From positions 26,829 through 90,828 of the forward strand of contig JBLZWL010000004.1 in assembly GCA_049194865.1 (NCBI GenBank): 64,000 nt of DNA, in the 5' to 3' direction. The DNA is from Myxococcus terminator_A (GTDB taxonomy: Bacteria > Myxococcota > Myxococcia > Myxococcales > Myxococcaceae). The position numbers were made by a program, and so were the translations under genes. Shown here one piece after another: positions 17,893-27,030 of the stretch (position 1 is the first letter of the stretch; the number at the start of each line of letters is the position of its first letter). The notes beneath the pieces were generated by a model. It searched no databases. It was not told where the DNA came from and worked only from the letters and a program-made list of their open reading frames with translations.

Positions 17893-19454
17893 AGGGTCAC
17901 CCCATCCACCTGCGACATCTGGGCCGCCTCCGAGTTGCCCGCGGCCTCCAAGACTTGTTGGGCATCACCCTTGGTGTAGGGGTGCAGCTTGGCGCGCCAG
18001 TACGGCGCGAAGAGGTTGGGGGCTTCCTTCCAGCCGTCCTCGCCGAAGCGGTGGTAGTAGACGAGCGACTTCGACATGGCCATGCCCTCCGTCGCCGCGA
18101 CGGTGAGGGTTCCCGCGCCCTGCTGGCCGTGGGTGAGCTTCACCTGCGCCGACGAGTTCAGCTCCCAGGGCGCCTTCTTCGTGTCGCCCACGCGGAAGCG
18201 CATGGACACGTAGCTGTAGACGCGCGGCTGGCCCCAGTCGCGCTTCGGGTCCGGGTTGGCGCGGAACTTCATGAAGCAGTTGCCGGAGCCCGCGCAGCCG
18301 GTGAGCGCCCGGACGTTGACGCCCTCGAACTGATGCTGGCCCGAGTGCGCGCCGTCGTTCTTGTGGCCGCCGCCGCTGTCGTCGCTCCAGACCTCCGACT
18401 TGAAGCTGCTCGTCATCAGGCCGTGTTTCCACTGGTGGAAGATGCGGCCCTCGTCCTGCGCCGCCACCATGGAGCCCTCGTTGCCGCCGCTCTGGCCACC
18501 CGAGGTGAGCTGGCCCTTGTCTTTCACCGTCTTCGCGGTGCCCTTGGTGCCGGAGATGAGCTTCGTGCCCTCGTTCCCCGGGATGTCATCCAGCTCCTGG
18601 AAGAACTGCGAGTTGAGGTACTTGGGCCTGTTCATCGAAAGCCCGCCCGGGCTCTTGCGGGTCGCCGGCCAGCCGGAGCGCGTCGCGTTGGCAATCTCAG
18701 TCATGACTCGCGCACGGGCCTCCGGGGAGGAGTTGCCCTCGCTGCCCTGGCACTCCATGCCATCCACGGCGCAGTTGAACTCGTTGGCGTTGATGGAGCC
18801 CACGGCCTCCACCAGGTCGCTCGCGTTGGGCGCGGTGTAGTCCTTGAGCTGGCCCAGGCCGTGGCTCTTGCCGTCCTTCACCGCCTTCACCGTCTGCTCA
18901 TGGACCGAGCTCTGGGCCTTGTGGATGTTGTCCACCATCAGGTCCAGCCCCTCCATGGCGGTGTTGAAGTTCGACTCGAAGCCCTGGACCTTGTCGTCGT
19001 AGTCGTCGCCCGAGTCGCTGAAGTCGCTGGAGATCTGGAACGCCTCCACCGCGTGCTCGCAGTGGTCGCACATGAACTCGCAGGCGATGCACAGCAACAT
19101 CTCCTGCGCGGCGATGATGGCGAAGTTCTGGGAGGACGCCCGCATGATCTGCCCGGTGAGGCTGGCGGCGGACATGTACGCGTGGAGGCTGTTCATCGCC
19201 ACGTAGGAGGTGGCGATGGCCCGGTTGCTGACCGCGTAGTAGTTGAGCGCGCGCGCCTCCAGGACGGCCATGGAGAACGACAGGGTGTCGCTGTGCTGCT
19301 GCAGGCTCATCTTCTGGCGCAGCGCATGGCTGAGGTTGAAGCTCAGCGTCACCATCAGCGCCAGCACCAGGAACGACAGCGAGCCCAGGACGATGGCCTG
19401 GCCTCGCTGGATGCGGCGGCGCGTCCGGCTCAGTATGAGAACGGGAACATGCAT
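17889..19454 (-). CDS. Large TadG-like protein with Cys motifs, cassette 2
   Basis: A 521-residue paralogue of the protein at 12907-14469. RGQAIVLGSLSFLVLALMVT, its helix and SHALRQKMSLQQHSD are identical over long stretches, while the leader before it is unrelated. The CxxCxxxCxxC set is at Cys122/125/129/132, followed by NEFNCAVDGMECQG and CAGSGNCFMKFRANP as in cassette 1. The 25-base overlap with the upstream TadE-like gene mirrors the cassette 1 arrangement. Conservation of the Cys set while surrounding residues drift implies that it matters for function. Confidence 0.82.
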   Translation of the reverse strand: MHVPVLILSRTRRRIQRGQAIVLGSLSFLVLALMVTLSFNLSHALRQKMSLQQHSDTLSFSMAVLEARALNYYAVSNRAIATSYVAMNSLHAYMSAASLTGQIMRASSQNFAIIAAQEMLLCIACEFMCDHCEHAVEAFQISSDFSDSGDDYDDKVQGFESNFNTAMEGLDLMVDNIHKAQSSVHEQTVKAVKDGKSHGLGQLKDYTAPNASDLVEAVGSINANEFNCAVDGMECQGSEGNSSPEARARVMTEIANATRSGWPATRKSPGGLSMNRPKYLNSQFFQELDDIPGNEGTKLISGTKGTAKTVKDKGQLTSGGQSGGNEGSMVAAQDEGRIFHQWKHGLMTSSFKSEVWSDDSGGGHKNDGAHSGQHQFEGVNVRALTGCAGSGNCFMKFRANPDPKRDWGQPRVYSYVSMRFRVGDTKKAPWELNSSAQVKLTHGQQGAGTLTVAATEGMAMSKSLVYYHRFGEDGWKEAPNLFAPYWRAKLHPYTKGDAQQVLEAAGNSEAAQMSQVDGVTL

Positions 19455-20218
19455 ACGTTGCTCGAGGGCAGGGCGTTGGCGCCGAGATAGAGATTGGACT
19501 GCATCCGCATGGTGTACGTGGCGCGGATGGGCATGATGTAGATGCCCTGGGAGGCGGCGCTCTGGTAGGGGCCCTCACCCGTGGCGGCGCCCCCGAACTT
19601 GCGGCCGGAGACCTTGGCCTGCTCCTCCGCCTTTATCTTCCCCATGCGCATCAACATGGGCACCTCCCGGCCGCGCGCGGCGCTGTAGATGACCCAGTCC
19701 GCGAAGGGAATCAGCAGCCGGTAGTTGAGCGTGAGCTGGATGCGCAGCTTGGTGCGGTGGTTCTCCTTCCAGCCATCCGGGTGGATGTTGTCCGGGTCGT
19801 CGAAGTCGAACTCCCCGCTGCCGGAGACCTCCTCCTTCGTCGGTCCGCAGATGGTGACCTCCGCGTACTTGAGGCTCACCCCGGGCATCTCGTTGCTCTT
19901 CAGCTCGTTGAACTTGGTCTCGAAGTCCTGCGCGCTGCTGACCGGGCGGGTGTACTCGATGCCGCCAGGGCCGCCAGCGCGGGTGCTGAGGATGGGCAGC
20001 AGCACCGCGAGCGCGGCGGCCTCCATCGTCTCGACCTTGGCGTTGTGGAGCGAGCCGGCCCGGACCGCCTTGTAGGCGGCGTACTTCGTCAAGAGCCGCG
20101 CCTGATGCATCAGCCCGAGCTGAAGAGTGCCCAGGATGAGGAACACGAAGAGCGGCAGGACGATGGCGGACTCCACCGCGGCCTGACCTGATTGGGACGC
20201 TGTGGTGAGGGAGCGCAT
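19430..20218 (-). CDS. TadE-like protein, cassette 2 (first gene)
   Basis: A 262-residue paralogue of the protein at 14436-15245. The start at 20218 has GAGG four bases upstream; starts at 20251 and 20266 are possible but would lengthen the leader beyond that of the paralogue. QSGQAAVESAIVLPLFVFLILG is the TadE anchor, followed by LGLMHQARLLTKYAAYKAVRAGSLHNA exactly as in cassette 1, then a CGPTKEEVSGSGEFDFDDPDN segment (CGPTKE to DPDN) shared with it. It is the first gene of the second operon. Confidence 0.82.
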   Translation of the reverse strand: MRSLTTASQSGQAAVESAIVLPLFVFLILGTLQLGLMHQARLLTKYAAYKAVRAGSLHNAKVETMEAAALAVLLPILSTRAGGPGGIEYTRPVSSAQDFETKFNELKSNEMPGVSLKYAEVTICGPTKEEVSGSGEFDFDDPDNIHPDGWKENHRTKLRIQLTLNYRLLIPFADWVIYSAARGREVPMLMRMGKIKAEEQAKVSGRKFGGAATGEGPYQSAASQGIYIMPIRATYTMRMQSNLYLGANALPSSNVCMFPFSY

Positions 20219-20523
20219 CCAGCCTCGAGAAATGGCGCCAGGGCTTTGCATCCCCCGTGCACCCAACGAAGTTACACTGACACTCTGATCTCGCGAATCA
20301 CGGCCCTAATGTTTCCCGCGCGGAGACGAAAATCGTCGCGAGCCCTCATCGCGGAGGGAAGCATCCCTCTCCCGGGGAAAAAATCCGCGCCAGAAAGACT
20401 CGGTGCGGCCACATGACCGATGGGTCGTCCCCGAAACTCTCAGCTGTTGCAAAAGCAAGTGACGCGGAGGGCCAAGAGGACGGCCCCGCAGGGCAGGCGG
20501 AGGAGCGAGTCCTGGGCCCCTTT
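20219..20523 (-). promoter_or_regulatory. Intergenic leader of Tad cassette 2
   Basis: These 305 bases lie between the PATAN/TPR gene end and cassette 2. No gene is evident. It must include the cassette 2 promoter, probably in the less G+C-rich part near 20260-20310. An odd palindrome GACGA-AAA-TCGTC lies at 20325-20337 and a GAGGGA/TCCCTC hairpin near 20355. No sequence shared with the cassette 1 leader was seen. Confidence 0.4.
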
Positions 20524-22065
20524 TCAGCGGCGCCGGGCGATCTCCTGGATGAGGTCCACGTAGCGGCGGTTCTTGGGGTTGAGCTTGAACGCCTTGCGGA
20601 AGGCGTCCTCCGCCAGGGCCCACTGGCTCTCGCCCTGGGCCACCTCGCCCAGGAACCCCCAGCCGTCCTCCAGCCCCGGCTCCTGGCGGACGACCTCCTG
20701 CAGCTCCTGGAGCGCCAGCCGACCGTGCGCCTCCGGCTTCATGAGGTAGCGGGCCCAGGCGCGCCAGGCGTGATGCAGCGGCTTGGGTTCGATGTCGCAG
20801 GCATATTCGAAGTACTCGAAGGCGCCCGCGTAGTTGCGCGCGGTGAGCCTGCGCCGGGCTTCGTCGAACTGGGTGGTCGCATCCAGCAGGTCGGTGCGGA
20901 TGCGGAACTGCTCAGCCGTGGTGGGGCGGCCCGTGGCGGCCCGCTCCTTCTCGCGGTGCGCCGCGCGGCGCTTTCGCCACAAGAGATTCTGGTCCGCGTC
21001 CGACAGCACGCCGTAGGCCTTGGCATACGCCGCCAGCAGCGCCTCCGCCTTCTCCTTCAGCTCCGGCGTCTGGAAGCGCAGGGGCGAGTAGCGCTCCGCC
21101 CACGCGAGGAAGGCCCGGCGCAGTGGCAGGGGCTGCACGTCCTCGGGGACCTCCAGCAGGGCGAAGGGGTCCTTGCTCCGGTGCGCGAGGAAGGCCGTCA
21201 CCAGGGCGTCCCTGGCGGCCACGTCCTCGTCGGAGAACGGCGTGCCCCGCGCGGCGACGGGCTCCGGGGCCACGGGCTCCGGGGGTGGCGCCACGGGCAC
21301 CGGCACCGCGCGCGAGGCCAGCTCCGCCGCCTTCGCGTCCACGTCCTCCACGAAGCCCGCCACGCCCAACAGGCACAGCGCGTAGAGCCGCCGCAGCACC
21401 GTCTCCGTGTCGAAGCCCGTGCGCTCCTGGAGTTCGTTGAAGGTGGGCCGCTGCCGGAGCTGTTGCAACAGCCGCGCGTCCTTGGATGACAGCTTGGGCC
21501 CGGACTCCACGCCGGGCAGCTGCCCGAATCTGCGCTCGTCCGTGAAGGTGAAGTGGGTGGCCACCGCGTCGAAGGGCATCACGCCTTCCACGCCCGTCAG
21601 GATGAGCTGCGCGGGGTTGGTCCGCACACTGGCGTCCGGCGCCTCCGCGTCCGCGATGAGGCGATACTTCGCGTCCACCCACCGGAAGCAGTCGAGCAGC
21701 TTGTGCGCCAAGTTCGCCTGGAGCTGCTTGTACAGGTCGAAGGGGCTGATGAGTCCCTTCTGCACCAGGAGGCTGCCCATCTGCATGCCCGTGGACACGC
21801 TCTCCGCCAGCGACTTCTGGTAGTCGGCCTCCGCGAGCCGGCCCTTCTCCACCAGATACTTGCCCAGCGTCTCGTGCAGCAGGTTGGACTGGCACGCCAC
21901 TGGCGAGCCTTCCTCGAAGACGATGCGCTTCTCACGCTGCCGCACCTTCAGCTCCAGCGTGCACGTGCGCTCCTCCACCATCAGCGCCTGGAGCAGCAGC
22001 GGGAAGGGCGTGTCGGCGAGCAGTCCCTCGCGCTGGCGAAGCACCTGCGACGGGGTGGGAAACAT
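20524..22065 (-). CDS. DUF4388 (PATAN)-type protein with J-domain-like and TPR-like segments
   Basis: A 513-residue cytoplasmic protein from the ATG at 22065. Residues 1-100 (FPLLLQALMVEERTCTLEL, IVFEEGSPVACQSNLLHETLGKYLVEKG) are the DUF4388/PATAN domain common in delta-proteobacterial signalling proteins. A second segment (ARLLQQLRQRPTFNELQERTGFD) resembles a winged helix. Residues 300-380 (DPFALLEVPEDVQPLPLRRAFLAWAERYSP to YAKAYGVLSDADQNLLW) look like a J-domain-type helical pair but lack a clear HPD. The C-terminus is TPR-like (YAGAFEYFEYACDIEPKPLHHAWRAWARYL, ALAEDAFRKAFKLNPKNRRY). Its role is unknown, probably a protein-interaction hub. It follows the TPR membrane gene by 40 bases and may share its transcript. 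Confidence 0.78.
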   Translation of the reverse strand: MFPTPSQVLRQREGLLADTPFPLLLQALMVEERTCTLELKVRQREKRIVFEEGSPVACQSNLLHETLGKYLVEKGRLAEADYQKSLAESVSTGMQMGSLLVQKGLISPFDLYKQLQANLAHKLLDCFRWVDAKYRLIADAEAPDASVRTNPAQLILTGVEGVMPFDAVATHFTFTDERRFGQLPGVESGPKLSSKDARLLQQLRQRPTFNELQERTGFDTETVLRRLYALCLLGVAGFVEDVDAKAAELASRAVPVPVAPPPEPVAPEPVAARGTPFSDEDVAARDALVTAFLAHRSKDPFALLEVPEDVQPLPLRRAFLAWAERYSPLRFQTPELKEKAEALLAAYAKAYGVLSDADQNLLWRKRRAAHREKERAATGRPTTAEQFRIRTDLLDATTQFDEARRRLTARNYAGAFEYFEYACDIEPKPLHHAWRAWARYLMKPEAHGRLALQELQEVVRQEPGLEDGWGFLGEVAQGESQWALAEDAFRKAFKLNPKNRRYVDLIQEIARRR

Positions 22066-22105
22066 GGAGCGGGCCTCGGCTGTCGGTGGACACGAGAATA
22101 GCGGA

Positions 22106-22930
22106 TTACTCCAGGTACTCGTACGCCTCGGTGTCGGCGGGCGGATACCGGTCGTAGCCGCGGACACTGCCGCCGTGCGAGCGCGAGGCGAACAGGCCCA
22201 TCTGGTTCGCCACCGTCGCGCCCGTCCCCAGCACCAGCGCGAGCAGCACCGCGTAGGTGAGCGGCCGACTGGGTCGTGACAGCCACGCCCACCGGCGCTC
22301 GCGTCGACGCTGGAAGCCCGGCGCCGCCACGTACTCGTTCCACGCCAGCTCGCGCATCCGCTTCGCATCCGCGGAGCGACCGTCCTTCGCCAGCGCGCTC
22401 GCCAGCAGATAGCGGCCCTCCACCGAGCCCAGCCGCGTCGCGCAGAAGCGCTCCAGCGATTCAATGGCGCCCTTCACCTCGCCGCGCTTCAGCCGGAAGC
22501 GGCCTCGCTCCAGGTCGATGGCGCCCTGGCGGAAGTCGGGGTCCAGCTTCGCCGCCTCGTCCAGGAGCAGCTCCCCGCGCCGCGCATCCCCCGCGCCCAG
22601 GTACGCCACGCCGAGCAGGTACAGGGTGTCCACGTCCTCGTCGCCCGCCTCCAGGTTGGGCTTGAGGACGTCGACGGCTTCGTCGTACCGCTTCTGCTCC
22701 ACGCGGATGTCCGCCAGCTCGTGGCGCGCGCGCCGCTCGTGGGGGTTGGTGAGGATGGTCCCCGCCAGCTCGCCCGCGCGCTGGAAGCGCTTGAACATGC
22801 GCACCGGGCTGGGCAACAGCCGCCACGTGAAGCGGTCCGCCACGAAGATGAAGACGATGACCAGGCCCAGCGACAAGAGCGGGCTGCCCGTCAGCAGGGT
22901 CAGGAACATCCACAGCATCCACTTGCTCAT
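22106..22930 (-). CDS. TPR-repeat membrane protein
   Basis: A 274-residue protein. The N-terminal helix (WMLWMFLTLLTGSPLLSLGLVIVFIFVADRF, seen as two hydrophobic runs) is followed by three to four TPR units (RARHELADIRVEQKRYDEAVDVLKPNLEAG, DTLYLLGVAYLGAGDARRGELLLDEAAKLDPDFRQG and a degenerate third) and a second membrane segment near the C-terminus (PLTYAVLLALVLGTGATVA). Two anchors with a TPR domain between them suggest an envelope-associated scaffold. It sits between HemW and the PATAN/TPR protein on the same strand. Confidence 0.78.
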   Translation of the reverse strand: MSKWMLWMFLTLLTGSPLLSLGLVIVFIFVADRFTWRLLPSPVRMFKRFQRAGELAGTILTNPHERRARHELADIRVEQKRYDEAVDVLKPNLEAGDEDVDTLYLLGVAYLGAGDARRGELLLDEAAKLDPDFRQGAIDLERGRFRLKRGEVKGAIESLERFCATRLGSVEGRYLLASALAKDGRSADAKRMRELAWNEYVAAPGFQRRRERRWAWLSRPSRPLTYAVLLALVLGTGATVANQMGLFASRSHGGSVRGYDRYPPADTEAYEYLE

Positions 22931-22963
22931 AAGCTCCTCGAAGTCCCTCTCGCGGGCCGCTGA

Positions 22964-24169
22964 CTAGAGCAGCCGCGCGCAGACGGCGCTGTGTACGTCC
23001 GCGCCCTTTTCAGTCAAGGCCAGCCGCCCGCCCGTGAGCGTCGCGAAGCCGTGCTCCACCAGCCTCGCCACCTCCGCCCGCCGCGTCTCCACCGACTGCC
23101 CGTACCGCGCACACACCACTTCCCAGTCCACGCCCGACACCAGCCGCAGCCCCATCGCCAGCCGCTCCGCGAACAGCTCCTCCGCCCCCAGCGCCTCCCG
23201 CCCCTCCTCCGGCAGGCGGCCCGCCTCCACCTCGGCCAGGTACTTCTCCGGGCTGCGCAGGTTGACGTAGCGCGAGGGCTCGGGCGTCAGCAGCATGCCC
23301 GTGGCGCCCACGCCCAGCGCCAGGTACTCGCCCCCCGTCCAATAGAGCGCGTTGTGTCGCGAGCTGAAGCCCTCGCGCGCGTGGTTGGACACTTCATAGC
23401 GACGCAAGCCCGCCGCGCCATAGACCTCGCGCACGACTCGCGCCATCTCCACCACGTCGTCATCGGGGGGCAGCTCCAGCTCGCCGCGCTTGAGGCGCTT
23501 GGACAGCGGGGTGTCCTCCGCCAGCACCTCGCGCTCCACCGTCAGCGCATACGTGGACAGGTGCTCCGGGGCGAGAGCCACCGCCCGCCGCGCGTCCTCC
23601 TCCACCTGCGCGACGCGCTGCCCGTGCACACCGTAGATGAAGTCCATGGACACCACCGGGAAGCCCGCCCGCCGCGCCAGCTCCACGGCGAGCTCCACCT
23701 GCGCCGCGTCGTGCGCGCGCCCCAGCGCCTTCAGCGTCTCCGGCTGGAAGGACTGCACCCCCAACGACAGCCGATTCACCCCCGCCGCCCGATAGCCCGC
23801 GAAGCGCTCCGCGTCCGCGCGCTCGGGATTGCCCTCCAGGGAGACCTCCACGCCGGGCGACACCGTCATCCTCGCGGCGATGCCCTCCAGCACGCGGGCC
23901 ACGTAGCGGGGGTGCCACAGCGAAGGCGTACCGCCGCCCAGGAAGATGGACTCCAGCGGCTTCGAGCGCAGCGCGGGTGACGCCGCGAGCCGCGCGTCGA
24001 GCTCCGCCAGCACGGCGCTCGCATAGCGCTCCTCGGGCACCTGCTTCGCCACCGCCACGGCGAAGTCGCAGTACGGGCACTTCGCGAGGCAGTAGGGGAA
24101 GTGCAGGTACAGCCCGAAGCGGGCCGCGGCCATCCCCGTGAGCGGGTCCACTGGTGCGTCGAACGGCAT
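22964..24169 (-). CDS. hemW: HemW: radical SAM heme chaperone
   Basis: A 401-residue HemW (often annotated as HemN-like coproporphyrinogen III oxidase). The radical SAM motif is CLAKCPYC at Cys27/31/34. ESIFLGGGTPSLW, NRLSLGVQSFQPETLKALGRAHDA, MDFIYGVHGQ and STYALTVE are family landmarks, and the C-terminal HemN domain (LFAERLAMGLRLVSGVDWE) is present. HemW lacks the N-terminal region of true HemN and is reported to insert heme into respiratory enzymes. The start at 24169 is used; a TTG at 24178 is in frame but poorly placed relative to a ribosome site. Confidence 0.93.
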   Translation of the reverse strand: MPFDAPVDPLTGMAAARFGLYLHFPYCLAKCPYCDFAVAVAKQVPEERYASAVLAELDARLAASPALRSKPLESIFLGGGTPSLWHPRYVARVLEGIAARMTVSPGVEVSLEGNPERADAERFAGYRAAGVNRLSLGVQSFQPETLKALGRAHDAAQVELAVELARRAGFPVVSMDFIYGVHGQRVAQVEEDARRAVALAPEHLSTYALTVEREVLAEDTPLSKRLKRGELELPPDDDVVEMARVVREVYGAAGLRRYEVSNHAREGFSSRHNALYWTGGEYLALGVGATGMLLTPEPSRYVNLRSPEKYLAEVEAGRLPEEGREALGAEELFAERLAMGLRLVSGVDWEVVCARYGQSVETRRAEVARLVEHGFATLTGGRLALTEKGADVHSAVCARLL

Positions 24170-24182
24170 GAGGGGCAAACCT

Positions 24183-26834
24183 TTACTTCCGGCCCTTCAA
24201 TTGCGCTTCGAGCTTCGCGATTTTCGCCTTGTAGCCAGCCGCCGCTTCGAGCGCCGTCTCGGCCGCCATCAGCTTTCGCTTCAGGTTCGCGGCATCCGCC
24301 TTGAGCCCCTCGCGCTCGGCTTCCCAGTCGGTGGACGCAGCAACCGGCTTCCCGCCTGACTGCTCCAGCTTGGACAGCTTCGCTTCCGCCGCCGCGCGCG
24401 CCTCCTGCTCCGCTCGGAGCGAGGACTCCGCGCGCGTCAGCTTCGCCTCCACCGCCGCTCGCGCCGTGTCCGCGTCCTTCGCCTTGGCACCGCGCGACTC
24501 CTCCAGCGCGGACTCCGCCTTCGCGAGCTTCGCTTCGAGGTCCTTCAGCTTGCTCGCCTGCGCGGACTCGGACTGGGACAGCTTCGCTTCCGTCGCGGAC
24601 CGCGCGGCATCCGCGTCCTTGAGCTTGCTGGTCTGGGCCGCCTCGGCCTGCGCGAGTCTTGCCTCGGCGTCCTTGAGCTTGCTGGCCTGCGTCGACTCCG
24701 CCTTCGAGAGCTTCTCCGCGGCCTCCTTCAGCGCGCTCGCCTGCGCGGCCTCGACCTGCGCCAGCTTCTCGGCGGCATCCTTCAGTGCGCTCGCCTGCGC
24801 GGCCTCGACCTGCGCGAGCTTCGCCTCGGCCTCCTTCTGCTTGCTGACCTGCGCTGACTGGGCTGCCTGCAAAGCCTTGGCTGCCTCCGCCTTGGCCGAC
24901 TCCAGCGCGCCCTCCAGCATCTTCAAGCGCTGCTGGAGCCGCTCCGCCTTGTCCGCCTCCGCGCGCGTGGCCGACAGCTCCTCGCGCAGCTCCGTCAGCT
25001 CCGCCTCGGTGCCCCCCTGCCCCGCCGCCAGCGCGTCCGCACGCGCCTCCTCCGCCGCCGCACGCACCTGCGCGTCCGCGCGCTCCGCTTCCGCCGCCTC
25101 GCGACGCACGCGCTCCAGAGAGACTTCTTCCTTCGACTGCGCCAGCACGCCCTGCACCCGCGCCAGCTCCGCCTCGCGCTGTCCGGAGGCCGTCTCCATC
25201 ATCGACACGCGCGCGGCCAGTCCCACGCGCTCGGCGTCCGTCGTCGCCGCCTTCATCTCCGCCACGCCGAGCTGCTTCTTCAGCGCCTCATGCTCGAGCC
25301 GCGCGGACTCCAGCGCCGCCGTCAGCTCGCTCACCTTCGCCTCGGCCTGCTGCGCCGCCTCGCCCAGCGCCGCCGCGTCAGCCTCCATCCTGTCTCGCAG
25401 CGCCACCTGCTCGACTTCGAGCGCCTCCAGCGCCTCCTTCAGCGCCGCCGCCTCCCCTTCCGCCACCGACGCCCGCTCACCGGCCTGCGACAGCCCTTCT
25501 TCCAGCGCCTGCGTCCGCTCCGCCGCGCGCGCGCCCTCCGCCTCCAGGCGCGACGTCAGCCGCGCCAGCTCCGCCGTGCGACCCTCCAGCGCCTGCCGCA
25601 GCACGGGCAGCTCCGACGCCTCGGTGGTCCGCGCGGTGAGCGCCGCGCGCAGCCCGACAATCTCGGCGTCCTTCAACGCCAGCGCCTTCTCCAGCTCGGC
25701 CAGCTGGCCCTGGAGCGCGCGCAGCCCTTCCTCCATCACCGCGAGCTGACGGCGCGCCTCGTCCCGCTCCTGCTCCAGCGTCTGCGCGCGCCCCTGCGCT
25801 TCCTCCAGCGAGCTCTTGGACCAGTCGCTCTCGCTCTCCACCGCGCTCAGCGCGCCCTGCGCCTCCGCGAGCGCCGTCTCGAGCTGCCCGGCACGCAGGC
25901 TCAGCGAGTCCCGCTCGCCCGTCATCACCTCCAGCTCGCCGCCCAGCCGCTCCACGTCCGCGACGACCTGCTGGTACTGCTCCTGGACGGCCTCCAGCGC
26001 GCCCTGCGACTCGGACTTCTCCGCCGCCAGCTCCGCCACGCGGTCCTGCGCCAGCGACAGCGCCTCCTTGGCGCCCACCAGCTCCTCGGCCACCGCGCCC
26101 CGCGACTCGCGCTCCTCATGGAGGTCCGCCGTCAGCCGGGGGACCTCCGACTCCACCTCCGCCAGCGCGCGCGACAGGTCCTTGCGGTCCGCCTCCGACG
26201 CGGCCAGCTCCGCCTCCAGGCCGGCGAGCTTCGCCTCGGCCTCGGCGGCGCGCTTCTCCGCGCCCGACAGCGCCTCCGACGTCTGCACCAGCTTCGCGGG
26301 CGAGTCCTTCACCGCCAACAGCTGCGCCTTCGCCTCCGCCGCCTCCTTGCGAAGCTGGGTGAGCGACTGCTTCAGCCCGTTCACCTCCCCGTCGCGCTCC
26401 GCGTACAGCGTGCGGGCACGGGCCAGGGTCTCCGTCTTCTGCCGGACCACCGTCCGGAAGTACTCCAGCTTCTCCTCGGGAGAGCCCCCCATGGGCATCC
26501 GGGGCTCGGCCGCCTCGGTGAAGGGGTCATTTCCGGGCACCCGCACCGCCCGGGAGACGGGAGCGGGGGTGGCCAGGGCGCCGGGAGGCGGGGTGGCCGC
26601 GGGCCTGGGCGCACCCGTGCCCACCGACGCGGAGACCGGAGAGGCTGCCGGACGGCGAGGGGGCAGAGGGGGCGGGGCAGCGGGCGGTGGCGCAGCGGGC
26701 GGTGGCTTGGGCTGGGGCCTGGGGAGGGCAGCGGCGGTGGGGGCGGGGGGGGCCGCTTGGACGCCAGTGTCCTCCAGGTCCAGGCTGTCGCGCAGGTCCG
26801 CGAGCGGATCCACCTCTTCCGGAGGTGACGGCAT
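24183..26834 (-). CDS. Large coiled-coil protein with Pro-rich N-terminus
   Basis: An 883-residue protein from the ATG at 26834; a TTG at 26840 is an alternative. Residues 1-100 are Pro/Ala-rich and disordered. The remaining 750 residues are almost entirely heptad-pattern coiled coil rich in Ala, Glu, Leu and Lys. It has no transmembrane segment, signal peptide or receiver domain. Near the C-terminus are 14-residue tandem units built on AEAKLAQVEAAQAS-like sequence. It is probably a structural or scaffold protein; the architecture recalls myxobacterial motility scaffolds such as AglZ and FrzS, but without their receiver domain, so no such identity is claimed. The hemW gene follows by 13 bases. 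Confidence 0.8.
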   Translation of the reverse strand: MPSPPEEVDPLADLRDSLDLEDTGVQAAPPAPTAAALPRPQPKPPPAAPPPAAPPPLPPRRPAASPVSASVGTGAPRPAATPPPGALATPAPVSRAVRVPGNDPFTEAAEPRMPMGGSPEEKLEYFRTVVRQKTETLARARTLYAERDGEVNGLKQSLTQLRKEAAEAKAQLLAVKDSPAKLVQTSEALSGAEKRAAEAEAKLAGLEAELAASEADRKDLSRALAEVESEVPRLTADLHEERESRGAVAEELVGAKEALSLAQDRVAELAAEKSESQGALEAVQEQYQQVVADVERLGGELEVMTGERDSLSLRAGQLETALAEAQGALSAVESESDWSKSSLEEAQGRAQTLEQERDEARRQLAVMEEGLRALQGQLAELEKALALKDAEIVGLRAALTARTTEASELPVLRQALEGRTAELARLTSRLEAEGARAAERTQALEEGLSQAGERASVAEGEAAALKEALEALEVEQVALRDRMEADAAALGEAAQQAEAKVSELTAALESARLEHEALKKQLGVAEMKAATTDAERVGLAARVSMMETASGQREAELARVQGVLAQSKEEVSLERVRREAAEAERADAQVRAAAEEARADALAAGQGGTEAELTELREELSATRAEADKAERLQQRLKMLEGALESAKAEAAKALQAAQSAQVSKQKEAEAKLAQVEAAQASALKDAAEKLAQVEAAQASALKEAAEKLSKAESTQASKLKDAEARLAQAEAAQTSKLKDADAARSATEAKLSQSESAQASKLKDLEAKLAKAESALEESRGAKAKDADTARAAVEAKLTRAESSLRAEQEARAAAEAKLSKLEQSGGKPVAASTDWEAEREGLKADAANLKRKLMAAETALEAAAGYKAKIAKLEAQLKGRK
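24490..24900 (-). repeat. Tandem coding repeats in the coiled-coil gene
   Basis: About eight imperfect 42-60-base units encode KLAQVEAAQASALKDAAE-like peptides (variants Q/K, A/S and V/A). Near-identical neighbouring units suggest slippage or recombinational expansion, so copy number may differ between strains. Confidence 0.6.
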
Positions 26835-27030
26835 GGGCAATCGCAGGTTACCGCCCGGCGGCGCTGCCTACCAGGGACGCGTGACGAGAGAGGTCGGTTC
26901 GGGTCCCCCGGACGCAGGGAGGCGGCACGGACCCCTCGACGTGGGGGCCCCTGGGCGTTAGCCAGTGGGGGAAACATCTCACCTCGCCTTGCCCTCCAGG
27001 GGGGCGAGTGCCAGCTTCGGACGCTCCTAT

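Noticed and set aside
24490..24900. Repeats considered as a CRISPR-like array
   Set aside because: Units are imperfect, in frame, and encode continuous coiled coil; there are no unique spacers.
24183..26834. Naming the coiled-coil protein AglZ or FrzS
   Set aside because: Both motility proteins start with a receiver-like domain, which is missing here; only the coiled coil is shared.
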